Assembly (NCBI GenBank): GCA_050950785.1
Contig: JBMNIG010000028.1
Location: 1-64,000, forward strand
DNA length: 64,000 nucleotides
Source: JAAYOS01 sp050950785
GTDB taxonomy: Bacteria; Bacillota; Clostridia; Oscillospirales; JAAYOS01
Direction of reading: 5' to 3'
In this document: in pieces, positions 18,226 through 27,839 of the stretch
How the letters are laid out: each line of letters opens with the position of its first letter
How positions within the stretch are numbered: position 1 is the stretch's first letter
Notes under the pieces: model-generated
What the model saw: the letters and a program-made list of their open reading frames with translations, nothing else
Database searches by the model: none
What the model was told of the DNA's origin: nothing
Position numbers and translations under genes: made by a program

Positions 18226-19407
18226 CTACATATTGTTTCTATTCTTGGGTGCGAAAATAAAGATACGGATAAGTAGGAAGAGGATCATACACAGAAAAAG
18301 TGCCGCCGAAACCAGAAGTGACATTGTCAGTGATGCACCAAAACTCAATGTGGTGATGCCATCCAACTGCTCCACCAGATAGGACGCCACAGGCGCTTCA
18401 AAACTGAAAAGACCGGAAAGGATATAAGTTAGTGCTGCAGAGATGATTCCATGAAGTATTTTTCCGCCGATATATGTTCGTGTACTAAGCCCACTTCCAC
18501 TAAGAAAGGTCAGCACCTGGCAGTGCACCGAGATACCGGCCCATCCCAGCATAAATGCTGCCAGCACGAGCTGTTCTCTCATTGAAGCAGCGGCACTGCG
18601 CAGTGTCCATACGCCTGAGGAAATTTCGATCAATCCGGTCAATAACAATTCGGATTTCTCGGCATTCCCTCCTATTTTAGCCGTAATGGTGCCAAGGAAG
18701 GATGCCAATCCTGGTATTATGTTGAACAAGAATAGCAGTTTGATGGTTACCGCAAAGAAAATAACAAATGCACAGATATTTAAAATGGAAGTAAATGAGG
18801 CAACCACCGATTTTGTAAAAGCAGCGGTAAGGCTGACAGTCTCTATCTGTGATTTTAGTTGTTTTGGTTCAGATTTTGATGATTTGTATCCGTAAAAACG
18901 AAATATGATCCCAACAAGTATAGATGCAACGGCATGAGCAAGATAGAGCAAAATTCCGGCCCTGCTGCTTGAAAAGATGCCGGCCCCCACCACTCCCAAG
19001 ATAAAGGATGGACCGGAGTTGTTGCAGAAGCTCAGCAGTCTTTCAGCTTCTGTTCTGGTACACAATCCCTTATCATAGATAGCGAGCGCAGTTTTTGCGC
19101 CTGTGGGATATCCACCGATAAAGCCTAGGGCAAATGCAAGGGAACACGCTCCGCTTACATTGAAAAGTGGTCTCATGATTTTTTCCAGAAACCTTCCGAG
19201 ATAACGTGCAAAGCCAAGTTCCACAAGAAGTGTGGACAAAACAAAAAACGGAAACAGCGAGGGCAGTATGATATTAAAGCACAGTGCAAGGCCGTCCTTT
19301 GCTGCCGTCATAGTGTCGTCAGGGAAAGCTATCAGACCGATTATGGCAAGGAATATTGCCAGACCTGCCACGATCTCCAAAACTCTCCTGTTTGCAAGAA
19401 CTCCCAT
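18226..19407 (-). CDS. ylbJ: sporulation integral membrane protein YlbJ
   Basis: Polytopic membrane protein (393 residues, about nine helices) of the nucleoside-recognition (Gate) domain type, needed in Bacillus for spore cortex formation or maintenance. Signature stretches are LPSLFPFFVLSTLLVELG near residue 50, FIGGYPTGAK and LLSFCNNSGPSFILGVVG. The ATG at 19405-19407 follows GGGGGT. It is divergent from yqfC with about 170 bases between, where sporulation-type promoters would be expected, though I see no clear match. Its presence supports a spore former. Confidence 0.92.
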   Translation of the reverse strand: MGVLANRRVLEIVAGLAIFLAIIGLIAFPDDTMTAAKDGLALCFNIILPSLFPFFVLSTLLVELGFARYLGRFLEKIMRPLFNVSGACSLAFALGFIGGYPTGAKTALAIYDKGLCTRTEAERLLSFCNNSGPSFILGVVGAGIFSSSRAGILLYLAHAVASILVGIIFRFYGYKSSKSEPKQLKSQIETVSLTAAFTKSVVASFTSILNICAFVIFFAVTIKLLFLFNIIPGLASFLGTITAKIGGNAEKSELLLTGLIEISSGVWTLRSAAASMREQLVLAAFMLGWAGISVHCQVLTFLSGSGLSTRTYIGGKILHGIISAALTYILSGLFSFEAPVASYLVEQLDGITTLSFGASLTMSLLVSAALFLCMILFLLIRIFIFAPKNRNNM

Positions 19408-19577
19408 CGGCTACCCCCATTTTTTCACAGTCAGTATTGACACATAGCACCCTTAACTTCTATCAATATATTTAAGGGACAAGACGTAAAATGCCAGCAT
19501 AGTCAAAAAACCCTCAAGTTTGCCTGTACATCCGCATATGAATTAGCAGGGAACAAGTTGGAGACGGGAGTGGGCAT

Positions 19578-19988
19578 ATGACTGCAAGAAAAAAGGCTGG
19601 GAAATCCGGGCGAACAGCTAGAGAACCCGGGGATATCAGAAAGTTGGCTGATGAGCGCAAAACACAGGATTCCGCACGTACAGGAAGTCCGGAGCGACAA
19701 AGTGATCGGAAGAGTGCGCGTGATGCGGGACTGCTGCTGAGAGCTGCTGAAATGTTCGATCTTCCCGGCGAAGTTGTGGCGGGGGTGGCAAGGATCGAAA
19801 TCACCGGAGGACGTGAAGTCCTCATCGAAAACCATGCCGGAATACTTGAGTATGGCCCATCAGAAATTGATGTAAATAGTAGCGGAGTGATCATACGCAT
19901 TCAGGGAGACGACCTTGAAATCCGGGCGATGACGCAAAGCGAACTGTCGATTCGAGGTCTGGTTTTAAGTATCGAGTTTATCTATTGA
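19578..19988 (+). CDS. yqfC: sporulation protein YqfC
   Basis: Mother-cell sporulation protein. The last 90 residues (from about RAAEMFDLPGEVVAGVARIEI to the end) match YqfC, including ENHAGILEYG and the closing LSIRGLVLSIEFI. The N-terminal 45 residues are an unusual Arg/Lys/Ser-rich extension: family members are about 95 residues, this is 136. A GGAGACGGGAG ribosome site precedes the ATG at 19578, so the extension is probably translated. It is followed by yqfD, as in Bacillus and other spore formers. Confidence 0.85.
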   Translation: MTARKKAGKSGRTAREPGDIRKLADERKTQDSARTGSPERQSDRKSARDAGLLLRAAEMFDLPGEVVAGVARIEITGGREVLIENHAGILEYGPSEIDVNSSGVIIRIQGDDLEIRAMTQSELSIRGLVLSIEFIY

Positions 19989-20045
19989 ACTTCGTGTGTT
20001 TGAATCTAGTTTTCATATGTTTGAATTGTGAAATGGGGAGATTCC

Positions 20046-21239
20046 ATGCTGTCCGTTGTGAATTTTTTCAGAGGTTATCTGGAGGTGGAAATCGTCGGCC
20101 CTTATCCTGAGCGGTTTATAAATATCTGTTCCCAAAACGGAATAACTTTCTGGAATCTTAACAGAGAGGATAGGGATAGACTGACTGCAAGGGTAAGGGT
20201 TTTGGAGATTGCGCGCCTAAGGGAACTGGCCCAGAACGCACTCTGCGAAGTCCGGGTGCTTTCCCAAAGGGGCGCTCCCTTCTTTGTGTGGAAGTTCAGA
20301 AAGCGCTACCTTTTTATAGCCGGATTCTTATTTTTCGCTTTGGTGCTGTATTTTTCGTCACTTCGTATATGGGATATCAAAGTGTATGGGAATCATAAAG
20401 TAAGTGAAGAACGCATTCTAAAGAATCTAAGAGAGATCGGAGTCGGCATAGGTACTTCGTCCTCAAAAATCGATCCCGAATTTATTGAAAACAGCATGCT
20501 ACTGCGTATTCCGGAGCTTAGTTGGCTTACAGTAAACGTAAGGGGTAGCAAGGCAGAGGTTGAGGTACGGGAGCGAAGTGACCCACCAAAAATCGTTGAC
20601 AAGAAGATACCATGCAACGTTGTGGCCAGAAGGGGTGGAATCATAACGAAGCTTGTGGTACTTGACGGATCAACGCAGGTAGAAGTAGGGGACACTGTTA
20701 CAGAAGGGCAGCTGATAGCAAGTGGAGTCATGGATACAGTGGTAGGGATGAGGCTCGTTCATGCCATGGCACAGGTGGAGGCAAGGACGTGGTACACCAT
20801 TACCGCAAAAATACCTGCAAAAATCAATATAAAAGAGTATACTGAGGAGAAAATACTAAAAACAGCTGTCATTATTGCCGGACATAGGCTAAATTTGTAT
20901 TTTAACAGTAGCATTCCCTATGAGAGATGTGATAAAATAGTAAAAAAGACACAGTTGTCCCTGCCTGGGGGATATGTATTGCCGATAACCTGGGTTACCG
21001 AGAACTATCTTGAGTACAATACTCATCAAGGGCAATTGGATGCCGAAGTTGCGGCATATATCCTGCGGCAAGGTTTGAAAAGCCGACTTGAAGAGATGGT
21101 ACCCGAGGGTGAAATATTGCGAACTGATTATACGCTGGCATTAGACGGCAGTTTCTATACCATGACATTGACGGCTGAATGCTTGGAGGATATTGCAAAG
21201 ACAGTGGAGATACCGATAAATATCCGAACCGGAGGTTAA
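20046..21239 (+). CDS. yqfD: sporulation protein YqfD
   Basis: Membrane-anchored sporulation protein, 397 residues. One transmembrane helix (about residues 88-108, LFIAGFLFFALVLYFSSLRIW) separates an N-terminal cytoplasmic part (FFRGYLEVEIVGPYPERFIN) from a POTRA-like outer part (IKVYGNHKVSEERIL, PELSWLTVNVRGSKAEVEVRER). In other spore formers yqfD is expressed in the mother cell and linked to spore coat or cortex. The ATG at 20046 follows GGGGAG with a 5-base spacing; an in-frame GTG at 20028 would lie before the ribosome site. Confidence 0.9.
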   Translation: MLSVVNFFRGYLEVEIVGPYPERFINICSQNGITFWNLNREDRDRLTARVRVLEIARLRELAQNALCEVRVLSQRGAPFFVWKFRKRYLFIAGFLFFALVLYFSSLRIWDIKVYGNHKVSEERILKNLREIGVGIGTSSSKIDPEFIENSMLLRIPELSWLTVNVRGSKAEVEVRERSDPPKIVDKKIPCNVVARRGGIITKLVVLDGSTQVEVGDTVTEGQLIASGVMDTVVGMRLVHAMAQVEARTWYTITAKIPAKINIKEYTEEKILKTAVIIAGHRLNLYFNSSIPYERCDKIVKKTQLSLPGGYVLPITWVTENYLEYNTHQGQLDAEVAAYILRQGLKSRLEEMVPEGEILRTDYTLALDGSFYTMTLTAECLEDIAKTVEIPINIRTGG

Positions 21240-21246
21240 AGACTGG

Positions 21247-22242
21247 ATGACCGAACAGACAATAAGTATAGAGCGCATGGACGAAGTAATAAATATTTTC
21301 GGTTCCTTTGACGAGAATATGCGCGCAGTTGAAGACGAGTTGAAGGTAAAGGTTAACACACGGGACAACGAGTTGAAGATAACGGGTGAAGCGGAAAATG
21401 TCATGTTGGCTGTGCGAACCATAAACGGACTTCTGTCTCTTAATGCCAGAGGCGAAGTGCCTTCATTGCAAACCGTACAGTATGTGATCAGCCTTGTACG
21501 CGAAGGCAAGGAAAAAGAATTGGACGGAGTAGCCCGGGACGTACTATGCGTTACCGCACGCGGAAAGCCCATCAAGCCCAAGACTGTTGGTCAAAAGCGG
21601 TATGTAGATGCGATTTTGAACAATACTATTACCATCGGGGTAGGTCCCGCGGGAACCGGAAAGACATATCTGGCAGTAGCCGCGGCAGTTTCGGCTTTTC
21701 GCGACAAGAAGGTAAGCCGGATCATTCTTACAAGACCTGCGATTGAGGCAGGTGAAAAGCTGGGTTTTCTGCCCGGTGATCTGCAGAGCAAGGTCGATCC
21801 CTATCTCAGACCGCTGTATGATGGTCTGCTTGAAATGTTTGGATCCGAAGGATATGCAAAAAACATTGAGCGCAACAATATAGAGGTCGCTCCCCTTGCT
21901 TATATGCGTGGTCGCACGCTTGACGATTCCTTTATCATACTGGATGAAGCTCAGAATACCACCAGAGAGCAAATGAAGATGTTCCTTACCAGGTTTGGAT
22001 TTGGATCAAAGGTCGTTATAACCGGCGACATAACACAGATAGATCTGCCTCATGATAAAGTATCCGGTCTTAAGGATGCCCTCCGGGTGCTGGATGGTAT
22101 AGACGATATAGCTATCTGCAACCTCACAGCCAAGGATGTAGTTCGTCATGCTCTTGTTCAGAAAATAATCAATGCCTATGACAAGTTCGAACGTTCTGCT
22201 CCCGCGGCTCCGAGGAAAACTGAGAGGCGGCGCAGAAGATGA
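21247..22242 (+). CDS. phoH: PhoH family ATPase
   Basis: Cytoplasmic P-loop ATPase (331 residues) associated with ribosome maturation and RNA metabolism. It has the N-terminal KH-like part, Walker A GPAGTGKTYLA (about 138-148), the PAIEAGEKLGFLPGD segment, and Walker B DSFIILDEAQNTT. GGAGG precedes the ATG. It overlaps ybeY by four bases (ATGA). The order yqfD-phoH-ybeY-era-recO is the standard firmicute arrangement; the usual diacylglycerol kinase and cytidine deaminase genes between ybeY and era are absent here. Confidence 0.93.
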   Translation: MTEQTISIERMDEVINIFGSFDENMRAVEDELKVKVNTRDNELKITGEAENVMLAVRTINGLLSLNARGEVPSLQTVQYVISLVREGKEKELDGVARDVLCVTARGKPIKPKTVGQKRYVDAILNNTITIGVGPAGTGKTYLAVAAAVSAFRDKKVSRIILTRPAIEAGEKLGFLPGDLQSKVDPYLRPLYDGLLEMFGSEGYAKNIERNNIEVAPLAYMRGRTLDDSFIILDEAQNTTREQMKMFLTRFGFGSKVVITGDITQIDLPHDKVSGLKDALRVLDGIDDIAICNLTAKDVVRHALVQKIINAYDKFERSAPAAPRKTERRRRR

Positions 22243-22739
22243 GTAAAATATCCATCACTGCCATGAAAAAGGGCTCGGCCGCAAGCCCCGCTGAAAAAGC
22301 ACTGATCAAACAGTGCATTAGATACGCCCTTGAGGCGGAAGATATCGATGTTGCGTGCTTAGTAGCAGTTCACACCACCGACAACGAAGGAATAAAAAAA
22401 CTCAACCGGGAGCAGCGCTCTATTGACAGGGAGACAGATGTCCTCTCCTTTCCCATGTTGAGCCTATTACCCGGAGAAAAACCGCAGCCTTCACCATCAA
22501 ACATGGACCCTGAAACCGGACTTGTTTTTCTTGGAGATATCGTAATCTCATTGGAGAAGGCAAAACAGCAGGCAGAGGAATACGGTCACAGTGTGGAAAG
22601 AGAGCTTGGCTTTTTGACAGTCCACTCCCTTCTGCATTTGCTGGGGTATGATCACGAGGGTGGAGAGCAGCAGGCGGCAGAAATGCGCAATAGAGAAGAA
22701 ATCATTCTGGAAAAGTTGGGACTTACCAGGATTTCTTGA
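22239..22739 (+). CDS. ybeY: endoribonuclease YbeY, rRNA maturation factor
   Basis: Zinc-dependent single-strand endoribonuclease (166 residues) acting in 16S rRNA 3'-end processing and 70S quality control. The metal motif HSLLHLLGYDHEG gives the three His ligands (H3xH5xH), and RETDVLSFPM and LGDIVIS are conserved core strands. The ATG overlaps the phoH stop, so the genes are coupled. Confidence 0.95.
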   Translation: MSKISITAMKKGSAASPAEKALIKQCIRYALEAEDIDVACLVAVHTTDNEGIKKLNREQRSIDRETDVLSFPMLSLLPGEKPQPSPSNMDPETGLVFLGDIVISLEKAKQQAEEYGHSVERELGFLTVHSLLHLLGYDHEGGEQQAAEMRNREEIILEKLGLTRIS

Positions 22740-22796
22740 AATATAACACCGTAAGCAATTACCGGAAGGAGGGTGCCCGCGAGGGACGAATTGCCC

Positions 22797-23681
22797 ATGA
22801 TAGATAAAAACGGCATGTTTGCCATCACAGGGAGACCAAATGTGGGGAAATCCACCTTGATAAACGCATTGGCCGGAGAAAAGGTCGCTATCGTGTCACA
22901 CAAACCCCAAACAACACGAAACCGGATCACAGCGGTTCGAAACATTAACGACTGCCAGTACATCTTTCTGGATACTCCCGGTTTCCACAAACCTGTGACG
23001 CGCTTAGGAAAATATATGAACGAAGTAGTGTCCAGTAGTGTTGCCGATGTAGACGCTGTTCTGTTAGTGGTAGAACCTGAAGCTCGCGTTGGCAAGCCTG
23101 AGTCGATCCTTATAGACAAGATCAAAGCATTGAAAATACCAGCAATACTGGTGATAAACAAAATAGACACGGTTGCACGGGAAAGGATACTAGAAGTTAT
23201 TTCCGCTTATCAAAATGTGCATGATTTTGAGGAGTATATTCCAATTTCAGCAAAGCTTTCGGATGGTATAGATGTTCTTTTCAATTCTCTATCAGGCTTT
23301 GTTGTGGAAGGTCCGCCGCTGTTTCCTGAGGGGCAGTCAACGGATCAGCCTGATCGACAGATAGCCGCGGAAATAATCCGGGAAAAGCTCTTGATCACAC
23401 TTGACAAGGAAGTTCCCCACGGCATTGCGGTCGTGGTAGAGGTATTTGAAGAAAAGGGCATTGTTTTGAATATTAGTGCCACTATCTACTGTGAAAAGGA
23501 CAGCCACAAAGGCATCATTATCGGAAAGAACGGCGCAAAGCTAAAGGCGGTGGGATCCATGGCGCGGACCGATTTGGAGCGCTTCTTTGGTGCAAAGGTT
23601 TTCCTGGAAACATGGGTCAAGGTAAAGGAGAATTGGAGACAGTCCGAGACCCAGATTCGCAACTTTGGTTTTAGCGGATGA
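22797..23681 (+). CDS. era: GTPase Era
   Basis: Essential GTPase (294 residues) binding 16S rRNA near the anti-Shine-Dalgarno end and aiding 30S assembly. G1 GRPNVGKST (about 12-20), G3 DTPG, G4 NKID and G5 SAK are intact; the C-terminal KH domain shows HKGIIIGKNGAKLKAVG. The ATG at 22797 follows GAGGGA with 10 bases spacing; a GTG at 22773 is also in frame but abuts its ribosome site. The stop overlaps the recO start (ATGA). Confidence 0.95.
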   Translation: MIDKNGMFAITGRPNVGKSTLINALAGEKVAIVSHKPQTTRNRITAVRNINDCQYIFLDTPGFHKPVTRLGKYMNEVVSSSVADVDAVLLVVEPEARVGKPESILIDKIKALKIPAILVINKIDTVARERILEVISAYQNVHDFEEYIPISAKLSDGIDVLFNSLSGFVVEGPPLFPEGQSTDQPDRQIAAEIIREKLLITLDKEVPHGIAVVVEVFEEKGIVLNISATIYCEKDSHKGIIIGKNGAKLKAVGSMARTDLERFFGAKVFLETWVKVKENWRQSETQIRNFGFSG

Positions 23682-24418
23682 TTCTGACAACGGACGGATT
23701 GGTGCTCCGGGAGGTGCTTTACCGGGATTCGGACAAGATTTTGACGATTTTGACCCGTGAACGTGGAAAATTGTCCGCCTCCTGTCACGGAGCCCGGTCA
23801 AGACAGGGTAGCATGCGCGCCGGGACACAGCTATTGGCATATTCCGATTTCACACTGTATGAAAACCGGGGCAGATATTCGGTCAACTCAGCCGAACCGG
23901 TGGAGATGTTTACGGAACTGCGCAAAGATATACTTTTGTTGTCTCTTGGAAGCTATTTTGCGGAGGTCCTTGAGTATGTGGCCGAAGAGGAGGTTCAGGC
24001 AACTGATTTGCTCAGCACGGGGCTAAATTGCTTATATGGGCTCTCTGTTAGGAAAAAGCCGCAGTTTCTTATCAAGGCGGTATTTGAACTTAGGGTAATG
24101 ATGATTTCAGGGTATGCAATCGATGTTATGGAATGTCCAGTTTGTGGGACGGACGATCCTGAAAACCCTGTGTTTGATATTCGGACCGGACGTGTAGCAT
24201 GTTCGACCTGCGTAGGGAGGGAACATGGCCATTTGCCTTTGTGCAGTCAGTCGCTGTCTGCGATCAGGTACATACTTTCGGCCGAACCGAAGAGGATACT
24301 GTCATTTTCTCTCGATGAAAAACCCCTGGCTAATTTGGCGAATGTTGCCGAGAGATATCTTTTGAGTCGGCTTGAGAGGGATTTTTCCACTCTTAAATTT
24401 TACAAGTCATTATTTTAA
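23678..24418 (+). CDS. recO: DNA repair protein RecO
   Basis: Recombination mediator (246 residues) that loads RecA with RecR at gaps and anneals strands. The N-terminal OB fold starts TDGLVLREVLYRDSDKIL; the middle has the CPVC and CSTC zinc-finger pairs common in Gram-positive RecO. Overlaps era by four bases. Full family length. Confidence 0.93.
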   Translation: MILTTDGLVLREVLYRDSDKILTILTRERGKLSASCHGARSRQGSMRAGTQLLAYSDFTLYENRGRYSVNSAEPVEMFTELRKDILLLSLGSYFAEVLEYVAEEEVQATDLLSTGLNCLYGLSVRKKPQFLIKAVFELRVMMISGYAIDVMECPVCGTDDPENPVFDIRTGRVACSTCVGREHGHLPLCSQSLSAIRYILSAEPKRILSFSLDEKPLANLANVAERYLLSRLERDFSTLKFYKSLF

Positions 24419-24442
24419 TACTGAGAAGCGGGGAGGATTACA

Positions 24443-24709
24443 ATGAAAAAAGGAACAGCATTTCTAATAGGTCTTGCCTCTTTTTCCACCGGCGTTGCAC
24501 TTGGGATCCTGCTTTCACCTGCAAAATGCGGCTTTGGAAATAACAACGGCAACACAAGCTATCACTATTACGGAGACAAATTGCCCCAAGATGTTGATAA
24601 TGAAAAAGCATGCTGCTCGGGTGATGATCCCGAAATGGATCATGGATGCAGTTGCAGCGACGTTTTTGAAGAAGATGACACAGAGGAAGTTGGCGTAGAG
24701 GTCAATTAG
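24443..24709 (+). CDS. small membrane-anchored Cys-rich protein
   Basis: Unknown 88-residue protein. The first 28 residues form a Gly-rich helix (FLIGLASFSTGVALGILLSP) like YtxH-type stress proteins; the rest is acidic and holds CC and CSC clusters. GGGGAGG precedes the ATG. It may be co-transcribed with recO, 24 bases upstream. Function not known. Confidence 0.65.
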   Translation: MKKGTAFLIGLASFSTGVALGILLSPAKCGFGNNNGNTSYHYYGDKLPQDVDNEKACCSGDDPEMDHGCSCSDVFEEDDTEEVGVEVN

Positions 24710-24824
24710 AATCATATAGACTACCGTGATTTAGGGTATTCAGTTGGACCTGTATGGGGCTCTCTGATTGTCATACTCGAAAAGAGTAATACTCTAATTT
24801 GTAACAAGGTTAAGGAATTAAACA

Positions 24825-27253
24825 GTGCAAACACTTTATAAAAAATCGATTCGAACACTAGAACTGCCGGCGATCTTAGAGAAGCTTTCATCTTATGCGC
24901 TTTGTGATGACGCAAAGGACGCCGCATCGTCTTTATTTCCTGCCGATGACATCGACGATGTCCGCAGGTTGATAAGCGAGACATCTGCAGCGGTGAAGAT
25001 AATTGGTCTCAAGGGGAGTCCGCCATTTAGCGGGATCAAGAATCCGGAGGGACTCGTTAAACGCGCAGGGCGGGGAGGCATCCTTAATATGGCAGAACTG
25101 CTCCTCATTTCTTCACTGCTACGGGATGTGAGGAGAATAAAAGCCTACAGCAGTGACGATAGCAACATAGAAACAGTGCTTGACGATCGTTTTATCAGGC
25201 TTTTGCCAAACAAATATCTTGAGGATCGCATCAGCAATACGATCATAAGCGAAGAGGAGATGGCAGACACTGCAAGTCCCACACTCTATGATCTAAGACG
25301 CAAAAAGCGCCAGGCAAATGCAAAAGTCAGGGACACATTGCAAAGGATCATATCTTCATCTGCCTACTCAAAGTACTTGCAGGATCCGATAATAACCCAG
25401 CGCGACGGAAGGTATGTAGTGCCTGTAAGAAGTGAACACAAGGGCGACTTCCCGGGACTGGTGCACGATGTATCGGCAAGCGGAGCAACTTTTTTTATAG
25501 AACCGATGCAGGTCGTACAGCTCAACAACGAAATTCGGGAGTTGTCTGCAAAGGAGGCTAAAGAGATTGAGCGCATCCTTTCTGAACTCAGCTCTGAAGT
25601 AGCCGATCATGCAGAAAATATTACGGAAAATTACCGCATACTGGTTGAGCTTGATTTGATATTTGCAAAGGCTAAACTGGCCTATGCAATGCGTGCGGCA
25701 GAGCCTGTTATCAGGGACAAGTGCGGCATATATTTCAGGAACGCGCGACATCCGTTGCTAAATCCTTCGAGCGCAGTACCGATAACTGTAAAGCTTGGCG
25801 AGGACTTTGACACACTGGTTATCACAGGTCCCAACACAGGCGGAAAAACAGTAGCGTTAAAGACGATCGGTCTGTTGACGCTAATGGCTATGTGCGGACT
25901 ACACATACCTGCGGATGACGGAAGTTATGTGTCAGTATTTTCCGGAATATTTGCAGATATTGGGGACGAGCAGTCGATAGAACAGTCACTTTCAACTTTT
26001 TCATCCCACATGATAAACATTGTGGCAATGTTGCAAAACGCGCGTCCCAACACACTTATGCTTTTTGACGAGCTGGGAGCAGGAACCGATCCTGTAGAGG
26101 GAGCAGCACTCGCAGTCTCAATTATAGAATATGTTAGATCTCAAGGAGCGATTATTGCTGCCACCACCCACTATGCAGAGCTCAAGGAGTATGCGATATC
26201 AACGCAAGGGGTTGAAAACGCCTCATGTGAGTTTGACGTTGACACATTAAAGCCCACATATCGTCTTCTCATTGGAATACCCGGTAAGTCAAATGCGTTT
26301 GCAATTTCTCATCGGCTGGGATTGCCAGATTATATAATCGAAAATGCGAAGGGTAGGATAAGCAGCGACAGCAGAAGGTTTGAAGACGTTGTAGCCACTC
26401 TTGAGAAGCAGAGAAAAGCTTTGGAAGAGGATAAGCTGGAGGCTGCTAAATTAAGGGTCGAGGCCCAGCAGGATGCACAGCAGGCACGAAGACTCCGGAG
26501 GAAGTTGAAAAAGAGCGCAGCAGAGCACGTGAAACTGCAAACGCTGAAGCCCGACGGATCATTTCCGCTGCACGGGAGCAAATGGAAGCGGTACTTGAAG
26601 AACTAAACGAACTCCGCAGGAAAAGTGCCGATGAAAATTTCACCGATGAGCTCAATAAGGCCCGTGCAGAGCTCCGCAGAAGGATGAATTCCGCCGAGGA
26701 CGATCTCCAACCGGTGAAGTCTCGTGTCAAGGCAAAGCGGCCCCCAAGGCCCATCAAGGCAGGAGATAAAGTGCGCTTGATCAATGTCGGCACGGACGCC
26801 TTTGTCATTACTCCCCCTGACGGAAGCGGCAATTTAACCGTACAGGCAGGTATCATGAAGGTTACTTTGAAGCTTGACGAGGTGGAATTGATCGAGGTTG
26901 ATCATGCTGAAAATGCGGTAAGAAAGTACGCCGCCTCTCTCAGAGAAAGTAGCCGGAGATCGATAAAAACAGACAACCAGGGTATTGCCGAAGGACAGGT
27001 TCGCAGTGGAGTAAACGAGCTTGACCTAAGGGGAATGACTTCTGATGATGCAATACTGGCAATGGAGCGCTTTATCGACAATGCAGTACTTTCCGGGCTC
27101 AATGTCCTTACCATAATCCACGGAAAAGGCACGGGCGCTCTTAGAGCAGCTGTGCATCGCAGCTTGCGGAGCAATCGTCAGATAAAGTCCTTTAGGTTGG
27201 GCAGGTATGGCGAGGGAGAAACCGGTGTTACGATTGTGGAGCTTAAAGAGTAA
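24825..27253 (+). pseudogene. mutS2: MutS2 (RqcU-type) nuclease/ATPase, one frameshift
   Basis: Gene for an 809-residue MutS2 protein that acts on branched DNA and, in Bacillus, splits stalled ribosomes. Order: MutS core, ABC ATPase with Walker A TGPNTGGKTVALKT and Walker B LMLFDELGAGTDP, coiled-coil, KOW-like segment (IKAGDKVRLI), and C-terminal Smr nuclease domain (LDLRGMTSDDAI, IIHGKGTGALR). The start is a GTG with AAGGA upstream. A one-base deletion near 26497 (GG where GGG is needed in ctccggagg) breaks the frame inside the coiled coil; the downstream piece continues 26582-27253 in family sequence. All motifs are intact, so a base-call error is plausible. Confidence 0.9.
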
Positions 27254-27364
27254 ACTACATTTTATATATTGTGCAATACTAATAACAAACCTTGATTGTT
27301 ATAGTTGAAACACAGCAAACTATATGAGAAAGCTCAATGTCTTTTATATAAGGCTAAAAAGAGG

Positions 27365-27394
27365 TTGACGAAGGAACATCAAATTTGCTATTAT
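27365..27394 (+). promoter_or_regulatory. promoter of the HPr gene
   Basis: TTGACG (27365-27370), 18-base spacer, TATTAT (27389-27394), about 110 bases upstream of the start; the leader holds the dyad cgattagtaatcg. Confidence 0.55.
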
Positions 27395-27502
27395 TAAGAA
27401 AATAGTTTATAAGAAAGCATAGCGATTAGTAATCGTTTATTGCATTTAGCTGTCGTGGGAGAGAAATTAGTCCGGCAGCGATGTATCAGGAGGGTACGCG
27501 TA

Positions 27503-27772
27503 ATGTTTTCTCGGGAAGTCTTAATCGATAACCAGGTTGGGTTGCATGCGCGTCCGGCGACGTTTTTCATTCAGAAAGCCAACGAATTCAAGAGTGCGAT
27601 CTGGGTGGAAAAGGACGATAGACGTATAAATGCGAAAAGCTTGCTTGGCGTCCTATCGCTGGGCATTACTAAGGGCTCGACAATCAACCTCATAGCAGAC
27701 GGTGTTGATGAGGAGGAAGCAGTCAATGCTTTAATCGAGCTTATCAAGTCGAATTTTTCCGAGTCGGAATAG
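27503..27772 (+). CDS. ptsH: HPr-family phosphocarrier protein
   Basis: 89-residue HPr. His15 in GLHARPA (PEP-dependent phosphorylation by Enzyme I) and Ser46 in NAKSLLGV (ATP-dependent phosphorylation by HPr kinase) are both present, so it could act in sugar transport and in CcpA-mediated carbon repression. AGGAGG sits before the ATG at 27503; the longer upstream frame is not conserved. No other PTS genes are nearby, and it has its own promoter and terminator. Crh-type proteins lack His15, which argues against that alternative. Confidence 0.92.
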   Translation: MFSREVLIDNQVGLHARPATFFIQKANEFKSAIWVEKDDRRINAKSLLGVLSLGITKGSTINLIADGVDEEEAVNALIELIKSNFSESE

Positions 27773-27795
27773 GACATACTAAAATCAATATTAAG

Positions 27796-27820
27796 TCCCG
27801 TCCCCACCAGGACGGGATTT
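27796..27820 (+). terminator. terminator after the HPr gene
   Basis: Stem tcccgtcc / ggacggga with a 6-base loop, then ttt; it lies just before uvrC. Confidence 0.65.
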
Positions 27821-27839
27821 ACGCGTATAGGAGAATTCT

